A program made the position numbers and the translations under genes. 64,000 nucleotides of DNA from positions 37,376-101,375 of the forward strand of contig DASTPP010000021.1 of the NCBI GenBank assembly GCA_035762175.1, read 5' to 3'. This document shows, in pieces, positions 41,322 to 52,106 of this stretch. The DNA is from DASTPP01 sp035762175. Lineage in GTDB: Bacteria > Myxococcota_A > Polyangia > Polyangiales > Polyangiaceae. The notes under the pieces are model-generated. The model had not been told where the DNA came from. It saw nothing but the letters and a program-made list of their open reading frames with translations, and did no database searches. The stretch's first letter is position 1, and the number at the start of each line of letters is the position of its first letter.

Positions 41322-43909
41322 GCCGCCGCGCCCGCTTCGTTGCCCTCGCCGTGTTCGGGCTCGCGGCCTGCTCGGGCCCCGCGCCGCGCGACTACGGCGA
41401 TCCGACCGAGCTGTCGCGGCCGACCACGGTCGACGGCATCACCGCCTACGTCGTGCGGCCCGGCGCGACCGATCGGCTCGCCGAGCCCTCGGCCGAGGTC
41501 GTCGTCGTGGCCTACGTCGAGGGCGAGCCCGCGCCCTTGCGCGTGCGCGTCGGCAGCAATGAGGCGGGCGACCGCGCGGCGCGGGCCGAGGGCGAGCCGG
41601 GGCCGGGGCAGCGCTTCTCCGCGACGCTGCCGGTCTTGCACGGCGTGACGCGGGCCCGGGTGACCATCGCCGACGAGGCCGGCGGGCGGGCGCGCACGCT
41701 CGAGCTGCCCCTGCGCTACGAGGGCGAGGGCCCGGCGATCGCCTTCCGGCTCGAGTCGGCCGAGGCGCCCGCCGCGCCCTGCGACGCCTCGTCGCGCCCG
41801 CTGCCGCTCGGGCTCACCCGCGCGCCGCGCGTCTGCGCCCGCGGCCGCGTCAGCACGCGGGGCGCGGCCGCGACGGCGATCGAGCTCGGCGCCGAGGGGG
41901 CGAAGGGCCTGGGGGCGCTGCCGCGGGCCGATGGCGCCTTCGAGGCCGAGGTTACCCTCGCGCCGAACCGGGCGCAGGCGGTCGAGGCCGCCGTCGTCGA
42001 CGCGGCCGGCGCACGCCGGGCCGCCTCGTTTGAGGTCGTGCACGACGACGTGCCGCCCGAAATCGAGCTCACGCAGCCGACGGGGGCGCCGCGCACCGAC
42101 GCGGCCTCGGTGCGGGTCGAGGGGCGCGCGTCCGACCCGAACGGCGTCGCCTCGCTGCGGGTCGAGGCGCCCGGCGGCGGCGCCATCGACCTCGGGCCCG
42201 GGCCCTCGTTCTCGGCCGAGGTGCCGCTCTCGCCCGGGCCGAACGAGCTCGCCGTCGTCGCCGCCGACGCGGCCGGCAACGAGCGGCGCCTCGGGCTCGG
42301 CGCCGAGCGCAGCCGCGTCATCACGCTGCGGCCGCCCGCGGCGAACCGCGGCGGCACGTCGCTCCTGCTCGACCGCACGCAGATGTCGTCGCTCCTGAGC
42401 GAAGACGAGCAGAAGGCGCTCGCGCTGGTCGACGTGCCGCTCCGGCCCGCCGTGCGCGCCGCGCTCGAGCGCATCCGCGACCCCGAGAAGTTCGGCGTCG
42501 ACACGAGCGGGTGGGGGCCCGACGAGCGCAACCTGCAGCGGCTGCTCACGATGAGCCCCGACGTCGCCGACGTGCGCGGCACCTCGGTCGAAGAGCTGCT
42601 CGAGCTCGCCTCGGCCGTCGGCCTGCCGCCCCCGCGCCTGCTCTCCGAGCTCTTCGCCATCGGCATCACCGAGCCCTTCGTCGGCCTCGACGCCGCCGCC
42701 GACGTGATGGCCGAGCGCCTCATCGGCTCGCACCCCGACATCGCCCGCGACGAGAGCGGCGCCCCCGCCATCGGCGTCAGCCTCTACGACGTCTTTCAAG
42801 ATCTGCACACGCTCGCCGCGCGCTTCGGCCCCTCGGGCGCGCACCCGGGCTTTCTGAGCGGCACGACCGAGTCGGCCGTGCTCCTGCCGGGCTTCCGCGT
42901 CGCGCTGCCCGTGCGCTCGAACCTCACCGAGTACGAGGGCATCGACGCCTCGGCCGAGGCGAAGAGCGCCCTCTTCGTCTTGCCCGACGGCGTACCTGCG
43001 CTCGAGCTCGACTTCACGTCCGACGAGATGCAGGTCGTCGGGCTCGCCGACGAGCCCGCCATCGACCTCACCGTCGCGGTCACCGAGAACCCCGCCTTCG
43101 TCGCCGGCGGCACCTCGCAAACCGCCAACCCCGACCCCGAAAAGCCCGGCTTCGCCCGCGGCAACGGCGCCGCCTGGGGCCTGCCCCCCTGGCAGATCGA
43201 GCACCTCATCGCCGAGGTCAGCTACCAGCTCTACGCCCCGCTCTTCGCGGCGAACGGCTACCGCCAGACCCTGCGCTACGACGCGGGCTCGATCCAAGAC
43301 GCCGCCGTCATCGACTGGAACAAGGGCTGGGTCACCATCACGACCGCCGCCGGCATCGGCGCCCCGCCGCACCCCCAGTTCGCCTGGGACATTTTGCTCG
43401 AGGTCTCGCAGGTGCGCCTGCACGACGGCGGCCTCGGCGAGGGCGCGGTCAAGCTCGCCATCCCGCTCGAGGGGCTGCCGATCGGGCTCGACGCGGCCGC
43501 GCTCGTCGAGCGGGTGCGCCCCGCGCTGCAGGCGCAGGCGGCCGAGCTCTCCGAGCTCATCGCCGGCCCCTCGGGGCTCGTCACGCCGCGGGCCGAGTTC
43601 TACTTCGCGCCGGACGACGCGGGCGACGGGGGCTTTCTCTTCTTCCGCGCCCCCGAAGACGCCCCGGGCGCGCCCTACCCCTACGCCTCGCCCGGCTTCT
43701 ACGCCGACCCCGCCCTGACCGAGAAGATCTCGACCCTCTCGCCCCTCGCTGGCACCGCCGACGGGCGGCACGAGAAGGTCCCGGCGAGCGCCGGGCAGAC
43801 CCTTTACTTCGCCGACGAGGGCGCGCGCGTCTTCGCGCTGCGCGTGCTCGGCCCCGCCGAGGGCGGCGGCGTCGACGTCAGCATCACCCCCACAGGCAAA
43901 GAGCCATGA
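41318..43909 (+). CDS. Lipoprotein, unrecognised family, member 2
   Basis: 863 residues with lipobox GLAAC. The N-terminal third carries Ig-like segments (IELTQPTGAPRTDAASVRVEG is the clearest). The shared domain starts near 345: LDRTQMSSLLSEDEQK, LQRLLTMSPDVADVRGTSVEEL, GAHPGFLSG, LPPWQIEHLI, YASPGFYADPALTEKIS. Overlaps its neighbours by ATGA at both ends, so the three lipoproteins and the FadL-like gene form one transcriptional unit. Confidence 0.85.
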   Translation: MSRRARFVALAVFGLAACSGPAPRDYGDPTELSRPTTVDGITAYVVRPGATDRLAEPSAEVVVVAYVEGEPAPLRVRVGSNEAGDRAARAEGEPGPGQRFSATLPVLHGVTRARVTIADEAGGRARTLELPLRYEGEGPAIAFRLESAEAPAAPCDASSRPLPLGLTRAPRVCARGRVSTRGAAATAIELGAEGAKGLGALPRADGAFEAEVTLAPNRAQAVEAAVVDAAGARRAASFEVVHDDVPPEIELTQPTGAPRTDAASVRVEGRASDPNGVASLRVEAPGGGAIDLGPGPSFSAEVPLSPGPNELAVVAADAAGNERRLGLGAERSRVITLRPPAANRGGTSLLLDRTQMSSLLSEDEQKALALVDVPLRPAVRAALERIRDPEKFGVDTSGWGPDERNLQRLLTMSPDVADVRGTSVEELLELASAVGLPPPRLLSELFAIGITEPFVGLDAAADVMAERLIGSHPDIARDESGAPAIGVSLYDVFQDLHTLAARFGPSGAHPGFLSGTTESAVLLPGFRVALPVRSNLTEYEGIDASAEAKSALFVLPDGVPALELDFTSDEMQVVGLADEPAIDLTVAVTENPAFVAGGTSQTANPDPEKPGFARGNGAAWGLPPWQIEHLIAEVSYQLYAPLFAANGYRQTLRYDAGSIQDAAVIDWNKGWVTITTAAGIGAPPHPQFAWDILLEVSQVRLHDGGLGEGAVKLAIPLEGLPIGLDAAALVERVRPALQAQAAELSELIAGPSGLVTPRAEFYFAPDDAGDGGFLFFRAPEDAPGAPYPYASPGFYADPALTEKISTLSPLAGTADGRHEKVPASAGQTLYFADEGARVFALRVLGPAEGGGVDVSITPTGKEP

Positions 43910-45768
43910 GCCGCGCGCACCGAACGCGGGTCGCGAGCCCCGGCAGAACGCCCGAAGGACGGGGGCCCCACGGTTTGAGCCGAAGGCGAGTTTGGGGGGT
44001 CCGGAGGGCGTTCTGCCGGGGCTCGCGACCCGCGCTCGCCGCCGCCCTCCCCCTCGCGCTCGCCGCCAGCGCCGCCTGCATCGACGATCTGCCCCCCGCC
44101 GAGCCCCCGCCCTCGACGCCGCTCGAGGTCGGGCAGACGCGCCGGGTCGAGCTGCGCTACCTGCGCCTCGACGTCAGCAACTACGAGGAGGTGCTGACCC
44201 GGGCCGATATTCTCGAGCTGCCCGAGGCGACGCGGCGCAAGCTCTGGCTCTTCGACCTGCCGCTCTCGGGCGGCCCCTCGGCGCCCCGCTCGATCGAGAA
44301 CGCCTTCACGCTCATCAAGGGGCTCGATCCGGCGACGCTCTCGCCCCCCTCGCGCAACCTGCAGCGCCTGCTCTCGATGACGCCCGAGACGGCCGACCTC
44401 GAGGGCACCTCGCTCGCCGAGCTCATCGACCTCGCGCCGCTCGTCGGCATCTCGCCGGCGCAGGTGCTCTCCGACCTGATGGGCGTGCGCAGCGACGAGC
44501 CGATCTTGTCGACCGAGGTGCTGGCCGAGGCGACGCTGCGCCACGTCATCGGCTCGCACCCGAACGCGCGCCTGCGCCCCGGCCCCGTCACCGCCGAGCG
44601 CCCCGACGGGCTCTACCCCGTCACCCCCGGCTCGCTGCCCATCACGCTCGCCGACGCGGCCGCGAACTTCGCCACGCTCGCGACGACCTTCGGGCCCTAC
44701 GACCAGGGCGGGCTCTACCACCCGGGCTTCGTGACCGGCGAGGTGAGCGCGAACGTCCTGTCGGACGACTTCAAGATCACCATTCGCATCAACCTGAACG
44801 CGCTGCCCTACAAGGGCGTCGACCTGAGGCTCGGCGCCCCGGCGAGCGTCAACCCGGTCGCGAGCCAGATCGCGCGCCTCTTCGACTTCGACGACCCGGG
44901 CTGGCTGCGGGTCGAGGGCCTGGGCGAGGAGGCGCCGAGCTTCTCGCTCACCTTCCGCGTGACGGAGGCGGCCGAGTTCGTGCCCGGGGGCCTCTCGCCG
45001 GCGCCGGCCGGGGTGGGCTCGTCGCCCGCGGCGCGCCTGCCCGACTGGGCGCTCGAGCGCGTCATGTTCGAGTCGGGCCGCCTCGCCTTCGCCGGCCAGA
45101 ACGCCACGGTCTCGTACGGGCGCGAGGGCGAGCCCGAGCCGCTCTTTTCGGCTACCGTCGTCGACGGCTGGCAAGAGACCAGGGCGCTCGGCAACCTCGG
45201 CTCGCCCCCGCCGCCCTCGTACCTCTGGGACGTGCTGCTCGAGGTCGGGCAGGTGCGCCTGCACGACGGGGGCGTCGCCGAGGGCGAGGGCGCGGTCGAG
45301 TTCACCCTCGAGGGCGTCGGCGTCGGCCTCGACGCGCGCACCATCGAGGCTTCGATTCGCGACAACCTGCGCGCCGACCCGGCCTCGCTGACCGACGTCG
45401 CGGCCGACGTGCTCGACAACGGCGCGGGCGAGGCCGACTTCTACTACGTTCGCCCCCGCCCCGAGGGGCCGCCCGAGCGCCAGGGCGACTGGCTCTTCTT
45501 CGTCACGCCGGGCGATCTGCCCGCGGGCGAGGGGGGCGTAAAAAGGCCCTACGACTACGAGCGGCCGGGGTTTTACGCCGACGAGGGGCTCACGCAAAAG
45601 ATATCGACCCAAGACGAGGTCGACGGCGACGTCGAGCACGAGAAGGTCAAGCTCGACGGGCTCTCGGCGCTCTACGCGCCGGGCAAGGGCGGCGCGGTCT
45701 ACCGGGTCGAGGTCGGCCCGAAGCCGAGCCTGGCGAGGCGCATCGTCGACGTGACGCGCGTGCGCTGA
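43906..45768 (+). CDS. Lipoprotein, unrecognised family, member 3 (minimal form)
   Basis: 620 residues, essentially only the shared domain: LWLFDLPLSGG, LQRLLSMTPETADLEGTSLAEL, YHPGFVTG, LPDWALERVM, YERPGFYADEGLTQKIS. Ig repeats are missing. The lipobox ASAAC sits unusually far in (near residue 58), because the n-region includes about 36 residues coded by the inverted-repeat element 43925-44034. A start after the element would restore a normal signal peptide, but no good start codon is evident there. ATG 43906 overlaps the previous stop. Confidence 0.8.
   Translation: MSRAHRTRVASPGRTPEGRGPHGLSRRRVWGVRRAFCRGSRPALAAALPLALAASAACIDDLPPAEPPPSTPLEVGQTRRVELRYLRLDVSNYEEVLTRADILELPEATRRKLWLFDLPLSGGPSAPRSIENAFTLIKGLDPATLSPPSRNLQRLLSMTPETADLEGTSLAELIDLAPLVGISPAQVLSDLMGVRSDEPILSTEVLAEATLRHVIGSHPNARLRPGPVTAERPDGLYPVTPGSLPITLADAAANFATLATTFGPYDQGGLYHPGFVTGEVSANVLSDDFKITIRINLNALPYKGVDLRLGAPASVNPVASQIARLFDFDDPGWLRVEGLGEEAPSFSLTFRVTEAAEFVPGGLSPAPAGVGSSPAARLPDWALERVMFESGRLAFAGQNATVSYGREGEPEPLFSATVVDGWQETRALGNLGSPPPPSYLWDVLLEVGQVRLHDGGVAEGEGAVEFTLEGVGVGLDARTIEASIRDNLRADPASLTDVAADVLDNGAGEADFYYVRPRPEGPPERQGDWLFFVTPGDLPAGEGGVKRPYDYERPGFYADEGLTQKISTQDEVDGDVEHEKVKLDGLSALYAPGKGGAVYRVEVGPKPSLARRIVDVTRVR
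43925..44034. mobile_element. 110-bp element with 29-bp perfect inverted repeats inside a coding region
   Basis: Arms 43925-43953 and 44006-44034 are perfect reverse complements over 29 bp, with a 52-bp spacer. The element keeps the reading frame and inserts Arg/Gly/Pro-rich residues in front of a signal peptide. The size and structure fit a REP/BIME- or MITE-like palindromic element. No second copy was seen in this window. Confidence 0.6.
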
Positions 45769-47222
45769 TGGGCCGGCCTTCCCGAACGCGCGCGGCGGCC
45801 GCGGCCGCCGGCCTGGCGCTCGCCCTCTCCGGGGGCGGGGCGCGGGCGCAGGGGCTGACGGCGCCGAACGTCGGCACCTCGGCCTCGGGGCCCGCGACGC
45901 TCGACCCCGCGGCCGTCCACTGGAACCCCGGCCTGCTCGGCTTCCTCGACGAGCCGACGATGCTCGGGGGCCTCGGGCTCGTGGTCGGCGACCTTCGCTA
46001 CCGGCGCGAGCGGCGGGCGCTCTACCAGCGCGAAGACTCGTTCGACTTCGCCCTGCCGCTCGACCCCTCGTCGGCCGACCCCGCGAAGACGGGCCGCGCG
46101 CCCGAGGCCCGCGCGACGCCCGTCGCCCCGCTGGGCAGCCTCTTCGCGGCCCTGCCGCTCGTGCCGGGCCGCCTCGTCGCCGCGCTCGGCGTGTACACCC
46201 CCTACGCCGCGCTCGCCTCGTTCGAGCCGGGCGGGGCGCAGCGCTGGGCCGTCGAAGAGGCCCTCGTGACGGCCACCTACGTCACCCCCTCGATCGCCTT
46301 CCGCGCCCACGAGACGCTCAGCGTCGGCGCGGGCGTCTCGTACGTGCGCGGCCTCGCCGAGATCGCGCGCGTCAACGACTTCGCCTCCGTGCCGGAGCTC
46401 GGGCGCGCCCTCGGGGGGCCGCCCATCAACCAGGCGAACGACTTCGGGCCCGACGCGCCGCCCGGCGTGCGCGAGCTCGACGTGATGTCGCGCCGCTTCG
46501 TGCTCCAGGGCGCCTGGGCCAACGCCCTCACCTTCAACGCGGGGCTCGCCTTTCGCCCCGACGCGCGCACGCTCGCGGGCCTCTCGTACCAGCACGGCGC
46601 GACGATGAACTATAACGGGCGCTTTCAGCTCGACATGAACGACTCGTTCTTCACGAACGATCTCGCCTCGAAGGGGCTGCGCTTCAAGCCCCGCGTCGAG
46701 GGCGACGCGACGCTCACCGTGCCGCTGCCGCCGATCCTGCGCGCGGGCGCGCGGCGCGAGCTCGGGGGCGACACCGCCCTCGCGCTCTCGCTCACCTACG
46801 CCTTCTGGTCGCGCGTCCGCTCGTTCGACGTGCTCGTGCGCTCGCCCGACCTCGCCATGCCCGAGCTCGGCCTCGGCGACACCTACCGCCTCAGCCTGCC
46901 CCGCCGCTGGAACGACACCTTCGGCGCCGAGCTCGCCCTCTTCCGGGGCCTCGGCGGCCCTTGGCGCCTCTGGGGCGTCGCCGGCTACCACTCGCCCGCC
47001 TCGCCCGACGAGACCATCGACGTCGCCTCGCCCGACGGCCACCGGCTCGTCGGCGCCGTCGGCGCGGGCTACGCGCTCGGGCCCAAGCTCTCGCTGCTCG
47101 GCGACTTCGAGGCGCAGGCCATCTTGCCGCGCCGGGTCGTCAACTCGGACTACGATCTCGGCAACGGGCTCTACAACCTGCGCGTCTTCGCCCTCGGGCT
47201 CTACGTCCGCGCCTCGCTTTGA
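45768..47222 (+). CDS. FadL/OmpP1-type outer-membrane transport protein
   Basis: 484 residues. Signal peptide ending ARAQG; the mature start GLTAPNVGTSASGPATLDPAAVHWNPGLL has the typical FadL-family N-terminus (after the signal, conserved Asn-Pro). Alternating hydrophobic beta-strands run to a C-terminus ending in an aromatic-rich strand (LRVFALGLYVRASL). FadL-type 14-strand barrels import hydrophobic compounds. ATG 45768 overlaps the stop of lipoprotein 3 (TGATG), so the barrel and lipoproteins are probably one envelope system. Confidence 0.8.
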   Translation: MGRPSRTRAAAAAAGLALALSGGGARAQGLTAPNVGTSASGPATLDPAAVHWNPGLLGFLDEPTMLGGLGLVVGDLRYRRERRALYQREDSFDFALPLDPSSADPAKTGRAPEARATPVAPLGSLFAALPLVPGRLVAALGVYTPYAALASFEPGGAQRWAVEEALVTATYVTPSIAFRAHETLSVGAGVSYVRGLAEIARVNDFASVPELGRALGGPPINQANDFGPDAPPGVRELDVMSRRFVLQGAWANALTFNAGLAFRPDARTLAGLSYQHGATMNYNGRFQLDMNDSFFTNDLASKGLRFKPRVEGDATLTVPLPPILRAGARRELGGDTALALSLTYAFWSRVRSFDVLVRSPDLAMPELGLGDTYRLSLPRRWNDTFGAELALFRGLGGPWRLWGVAGYHSPASPDETIDVASPDGHRLVGAVGAGYALGPKLSLLGDFEAQAILPRRVVNSDYDLGNGLYNLRVFALGLYVRASL

Positions 47223-47264
47223 AGGCGCGCGGGCGCCCGCGCTCGCACTACCCTGCCGCCGCCC

Positions 47265-48002
47265 ATGCCCATCTTGACGAACGAGCGCGACGCGCCCGAC
47301 CGGGTGCTCGCCCGGGCGGCCCAGCAAGACCCCTGGATCATGTACCTCGTCGTGCGCCAAGATTCGCCCGTGAGCGCCGACGAGCTCTTCGCCGCGGCCG
47401 CGCAGGCGACCATGCGCTGCGACGAGGCGTACCGGCCGAGCGAGGCCTGGGCCGAGGCCTTCGCCGCCTGGTCCGAGCGGTCGTTCCGCAAGGTGTGCCT
47501 GCGCGCCAAGGCCGCGGCCTGGGCGAAGCTCGACGCCTACGACGCGGGCCGGGGCGGCGCGGGCGGGCGCGACGTCGTGCGCGCGCTCCCGCCGCGGCTG
47601 CGCAGCCAGTGCGGCGCGCTCCTGCGCAACCTGCAGGTCTACAGCCCCGACCCCGCCTCGCTGCCCCCGCCCCCCGCCGCGGCGCCCGGGCCCGCCGGCC
47701 CCGCCATGACCTTCGCCTTCAACCCCGCCGTCGCCATGAGCACCGGCAAGGCCGTCGCGCAGATCTCGCACGCCGTCCTGATGTGCGCCCGCTCCGCCTG
47801 GGCCGACGACCCGCGCTACGCCCCCGCCTTCGCCGCGTGGCGCGCCGCCGACTACCCCGTCCGCTTCGCCCCGCCCGGCGCCTGGGCGCCCCTGCGCGCG
47901 GACGCCGACGGCGTCGTCGTGCGCGACGCCGGCCTCACCGAGGTCGACCCCGGCACCGAGACCGTGCTCGCCACGCCGCCGGGCTACCGAGTCGGAGCGT
48001 AG
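47265..48002 (+). CDS. PTH2-like peptidyl-tRNA hydrolase
   Basis: 245 residues. The C-terminal 120 residues fit the PTH2 fold: MSTGKAVAQISHAVL (the family's GKxAAQxxHA motif) and VVRDAGLTEVDPGTETVLA (the DAGxTEVxxGTxT motif). The N-terminal half (DPWIMYLVVRQDSPVSADEL) is an extension known from actinobacterial and myxobacterial versions. PTH2 enzymes release tRNA from stalled peptidyl-tRNAs. No Shine-Dalgarno site is obvious before ATG 47265. Single gene after the envelope operon. Confidence 0.75.
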   Translation: MPILTNERDAPDRVLARAAQQDPWIMYLVVRQDSPVSADELFAAAAQATMRCDEAYRPSEAWAEAFAAWSERSFRKVCLRAKAAAWAKLDAYDAGRGGAGGRDVVRALPPRLRSQCGALLRNLQVYSPDPASLPPPPAAAPGPAGPAMTFAFNPAVAMSTGKAVAQISHAVLMCARSAWADDPRYAPAFAAWRAADYPVRFAPPGAWAPLRADADGVVVRDAGLTEVDPGTETVLATPPGYRVGA

Positions 48003-48104
48003 GGCCTTCGGCCCCTCGGCGGGCCGGCGGCGCGAGCCGCCCGGCCTCGTGCGCCCGAACCACCTCGACGCGACGGGGGCCCGGCCGAGGTGTAACGTCG
48101 AGCC

Positions 48105-48380
48105 ATGCCGCAGCACGCGATCGCGCTCGTCCCGGGGTTTGTCGGCTTCGGTCGGCCCACGCTCGACGAGGCTCGCGGCAAAGAGTCCGTCGTCGACCCC
48201 GGCCTGCTCACCAGCGGCGCGAGCTTCGGCGACGAGACCTTCTTCTCGTTCTGCGCCTTCGTCGCGAGCAAGCTCGTCGGCCTCGTCGCCCGGGCCGACG
48301 CGGCGCCGCCGCCCGGGGCGCGGTGGCGGGGGCGGCCGGGCGGGGTCGCCCCCGCGCGTCCAGGTGGTATCGATCGATAG
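48105..48380 (+). CDS. Hypothetical 91-residue ORF (doubtful)
   Basis: Begins MPQHAIALVPGFVGFG, like the first strand of an alpha/beta-hydrolase lipase, but neither a nucleophile elbow nor the rest of the fold follows. The tail is GC-driven Pro/Arg/Gly. It could be a truncated hydrolase gene or chance. The word atcgatcgat lies near its end, before the kinase gene. Confidence 0.3.
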   Translation: MPQHAIALVPGFVGFGRPTLDEARGKESVVDPGLLTSGASFGDETFFSFCAFVASKLVGLVARADAAPPPGARWRGRPGGVAPARPGGIDR

Positions 48381-48421
48381 CGTCGTCCGCGCTCGCCGCG
48401 GGCGGCCGGGCGGAGTAACCC

Positions 48422-50464
<2,043 letters not shown>

Positions 50465-50796
50465 CGCGCCGACCGTCCAAGCCGGTCGGCGCCCTAGAAA
50501 TTGCTTCAAACCTAGACCCACTCGAGCAGAAAATGCCCAAGGCTGGGCATGTTCCGGTCGGCGCTGCTAGGCAGTGCTCGCCAATCTCCTCCCGCCCGGC
50601 GGAAGTCCGAGCACGCGCTCGAGTGTCGAAAATTCGCCGCTCCAACGTCGGCGGCCCGCGCGATTCGCTCGCCCGCCCGTTGGCCGGCGCCCGCACGCGT
50701 TGGTAAACTGAACGCCGCGCCGGCGCGCCGCCAAACTCCGGCGCCGCCCGACCGCCGTCGAGCTCTCGCCGAGACGTTCTTCGGAGTTATCGTGAA
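50465..50796. other. 332-bp intergenic region, no gene
   Basis: It contains the terminator at 50466-50492 and a second small stem-loop (atgccca/tgggcat, 50533-50550). No coding sequence with recognisable features. The promoter for the REC-STAS gene presumably lies after 50690, near the word ttggtaaactgaac. Confidence 0.4.
50466..50492 (+). terminator. Stem-loop terminator after the kinase gene
   Basis: A perfect 10-bp stem (gcgccgaccg and complement, 50466-50475 with 50483-50492), loop 7 nt, beginning 2 nt after the stop codon. A clear U-run is missing. Confidence 0.6.
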
Positions 50797-51756
50797 ATGC
50801 AACCGCTCAGCCGCCCCGCGCTCGTCCTCATCGTCGATGATAACCCGCTCAACCTCGAAGTGCTCTTCACCGCGCTCGAGGCCGAGGGGCTGGACGTCGC
50901 CGTCGCCCGCGACGGCGAGACGGCGCTCAAGCACGTCGGCTACGAGCTCCCGGACTTGATCTTGCTGGACGCCCTCATGCCCGGCCTCGACGGGTTCGAG
51001 ACCTGCCGGCGCCTGAAGGCCGACCCGAAGACGAGGGACGTCCCCGTGATGTTCATGACGTCGCTCGTCGACACGCGCAGCCGGCTCGAGGGTTTCGGCG
51101 CCGGCGCCGTCGACTACGTGACCAAGCCCTTCGAGCGGGCCGAGCTCGTCGCGCGCGTGCGCACCCAGATCTCGCTCCGGCTCGCGACGCTGGAGCTCGA
51201 ACAGAAGAACGCCCGGCTCGAGCGCCGCACGGAAGAGCTGCTCGAGGCGAACGAGCGCATCTCGCGAGAGCTCGCCCAACGGGAGGCCGCCGAGGCCGAG
51301 CGCGCCGCGCTCCAGGAGCAGATCATCGCCATCCAGCGAGACCGGCTGCTCGAGCTGTCCGCGCCCATCATCCCCATCAACGAGGGGGTCTTGGTGATGC
51401 CGCTCATCGGCTCGATCGACGGCGAGCGCGCCGCGCGGACCGTGGAGGCGGCCCTCCGCGGGGCGGAGGAGCGCCGCGCCGAGTATCTCATCATCGACCT
51501 CACGGGCGTCAAAGCGGTCGACGCGACCGTCGGGGACATGCTCGAAAGGGCGGCGAAGAGCCTCGATCTGATCGGCACCCGCCTGGTCATCACCGGCATC
51601 ACCCCGAAGGCGGCGCAGACGCTCGTCGGGCTCTCGCTCTGCTTCGACCGCATGGCGATCAAGGCCACCCTCCAGGCCGGGGTGACTCACGCCCTCTCGG
51701 CGCGTCAGCCCCGCGCCGAGCCCAGCGCAGACAGGGGCCCGCCCTCGACGACGTAG
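50797..51756 (+). CDS. REC-coiled coil-STAS response regulator
   Basis: 319 residues. REC domain (1-125) with acidic pocket VDDN and phospho-acceptor Asp58 (LILLDALMPG), Thr in MTS and Lys in TKPF. A coiled coil (about 125-185) leads to a STAS domain (about 190-305) with LSAPIIPINEGVLVMPLIGSID and LIIDLTGVKAVDATVGDML, as in RsbR-type stressosome proteins; the position normally Ser/Thr reads DATVGDML, so Thr may be the phosphosite. It couples phosphorelay input to a partner-switching output. The SD cggag precedes ATG 50797. Likely partner: the kinase upstream. Confidence 0.9.
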   Translation: MQPLSRPALVLIVDDNPLNLEVLFTALEAEGLDVAVARDGETALKHVGYELPDLILLDALMPGLDGFETCRRLKADPKTRDVPVMFMTSLVDTRSRLEGFGAGAVDYVTKPFERAELVARVRTQISLRLATLELEQKNARLERRTEELLEANERISRELAQREAAEAERAALQEQIIAIQRDRLLELSAPIIPINEGVLVMPLIGSIDGERAARTVEAALRGAEERRAEYLIIDLTGVKAVDATVGDMLERAAKSLDLIGTRLVITGITPKAAQTLVGLSLCFDRMAIKATLQAGVTHALSARQPRAEPSADRGPPSTT

Positions 51757-52106
51757 CGCCGCGCCGGGCGCCCGCACGGGCGCCGAGCGTGCCCCCCGTT
51801 CGAGGGGCATTCACGTAGCCTCGGACGGGCCCGGCCGCCCGATCGGCGGCAGCCGGGGTGCCGCCCGGCTCGTTACCGCGGCGTCGAGCGCCTGGTCGCG
51901 TTGCCCACGCGCCGCGTTACCTGGGCGCGCCGAGTCCGTCGCTTCCACGGGGGGCGGTTCGGGGGTACGCTCGTACCTGACCTCCGGGCCGCCTCGGCCG
52001 ATGGGCCGCGGGCGGCCAGCAACCAGCGCGCGTCTTCCTTCCCAATAACCAAGCCCTGGGCGTTCACGTCTCCCGGGCGTCGAATGACTCTGAAAGGTGG
52101 CTTACC
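51757..52106. other. 350-bp intergenic region with a hairpin
   Basis: A 7-bp GC stem (ggcgccc/gggcgcc, 51767-51784) follows the REC-STAS stop by 10 nt and may terminate it. The rest holds no recognisable gene. The last 40 bp (ctctgaaaggtggcttacc) supply the Shine-Dalgarno site for the ferritin-like lipoprotein. Confidence 0.4.
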
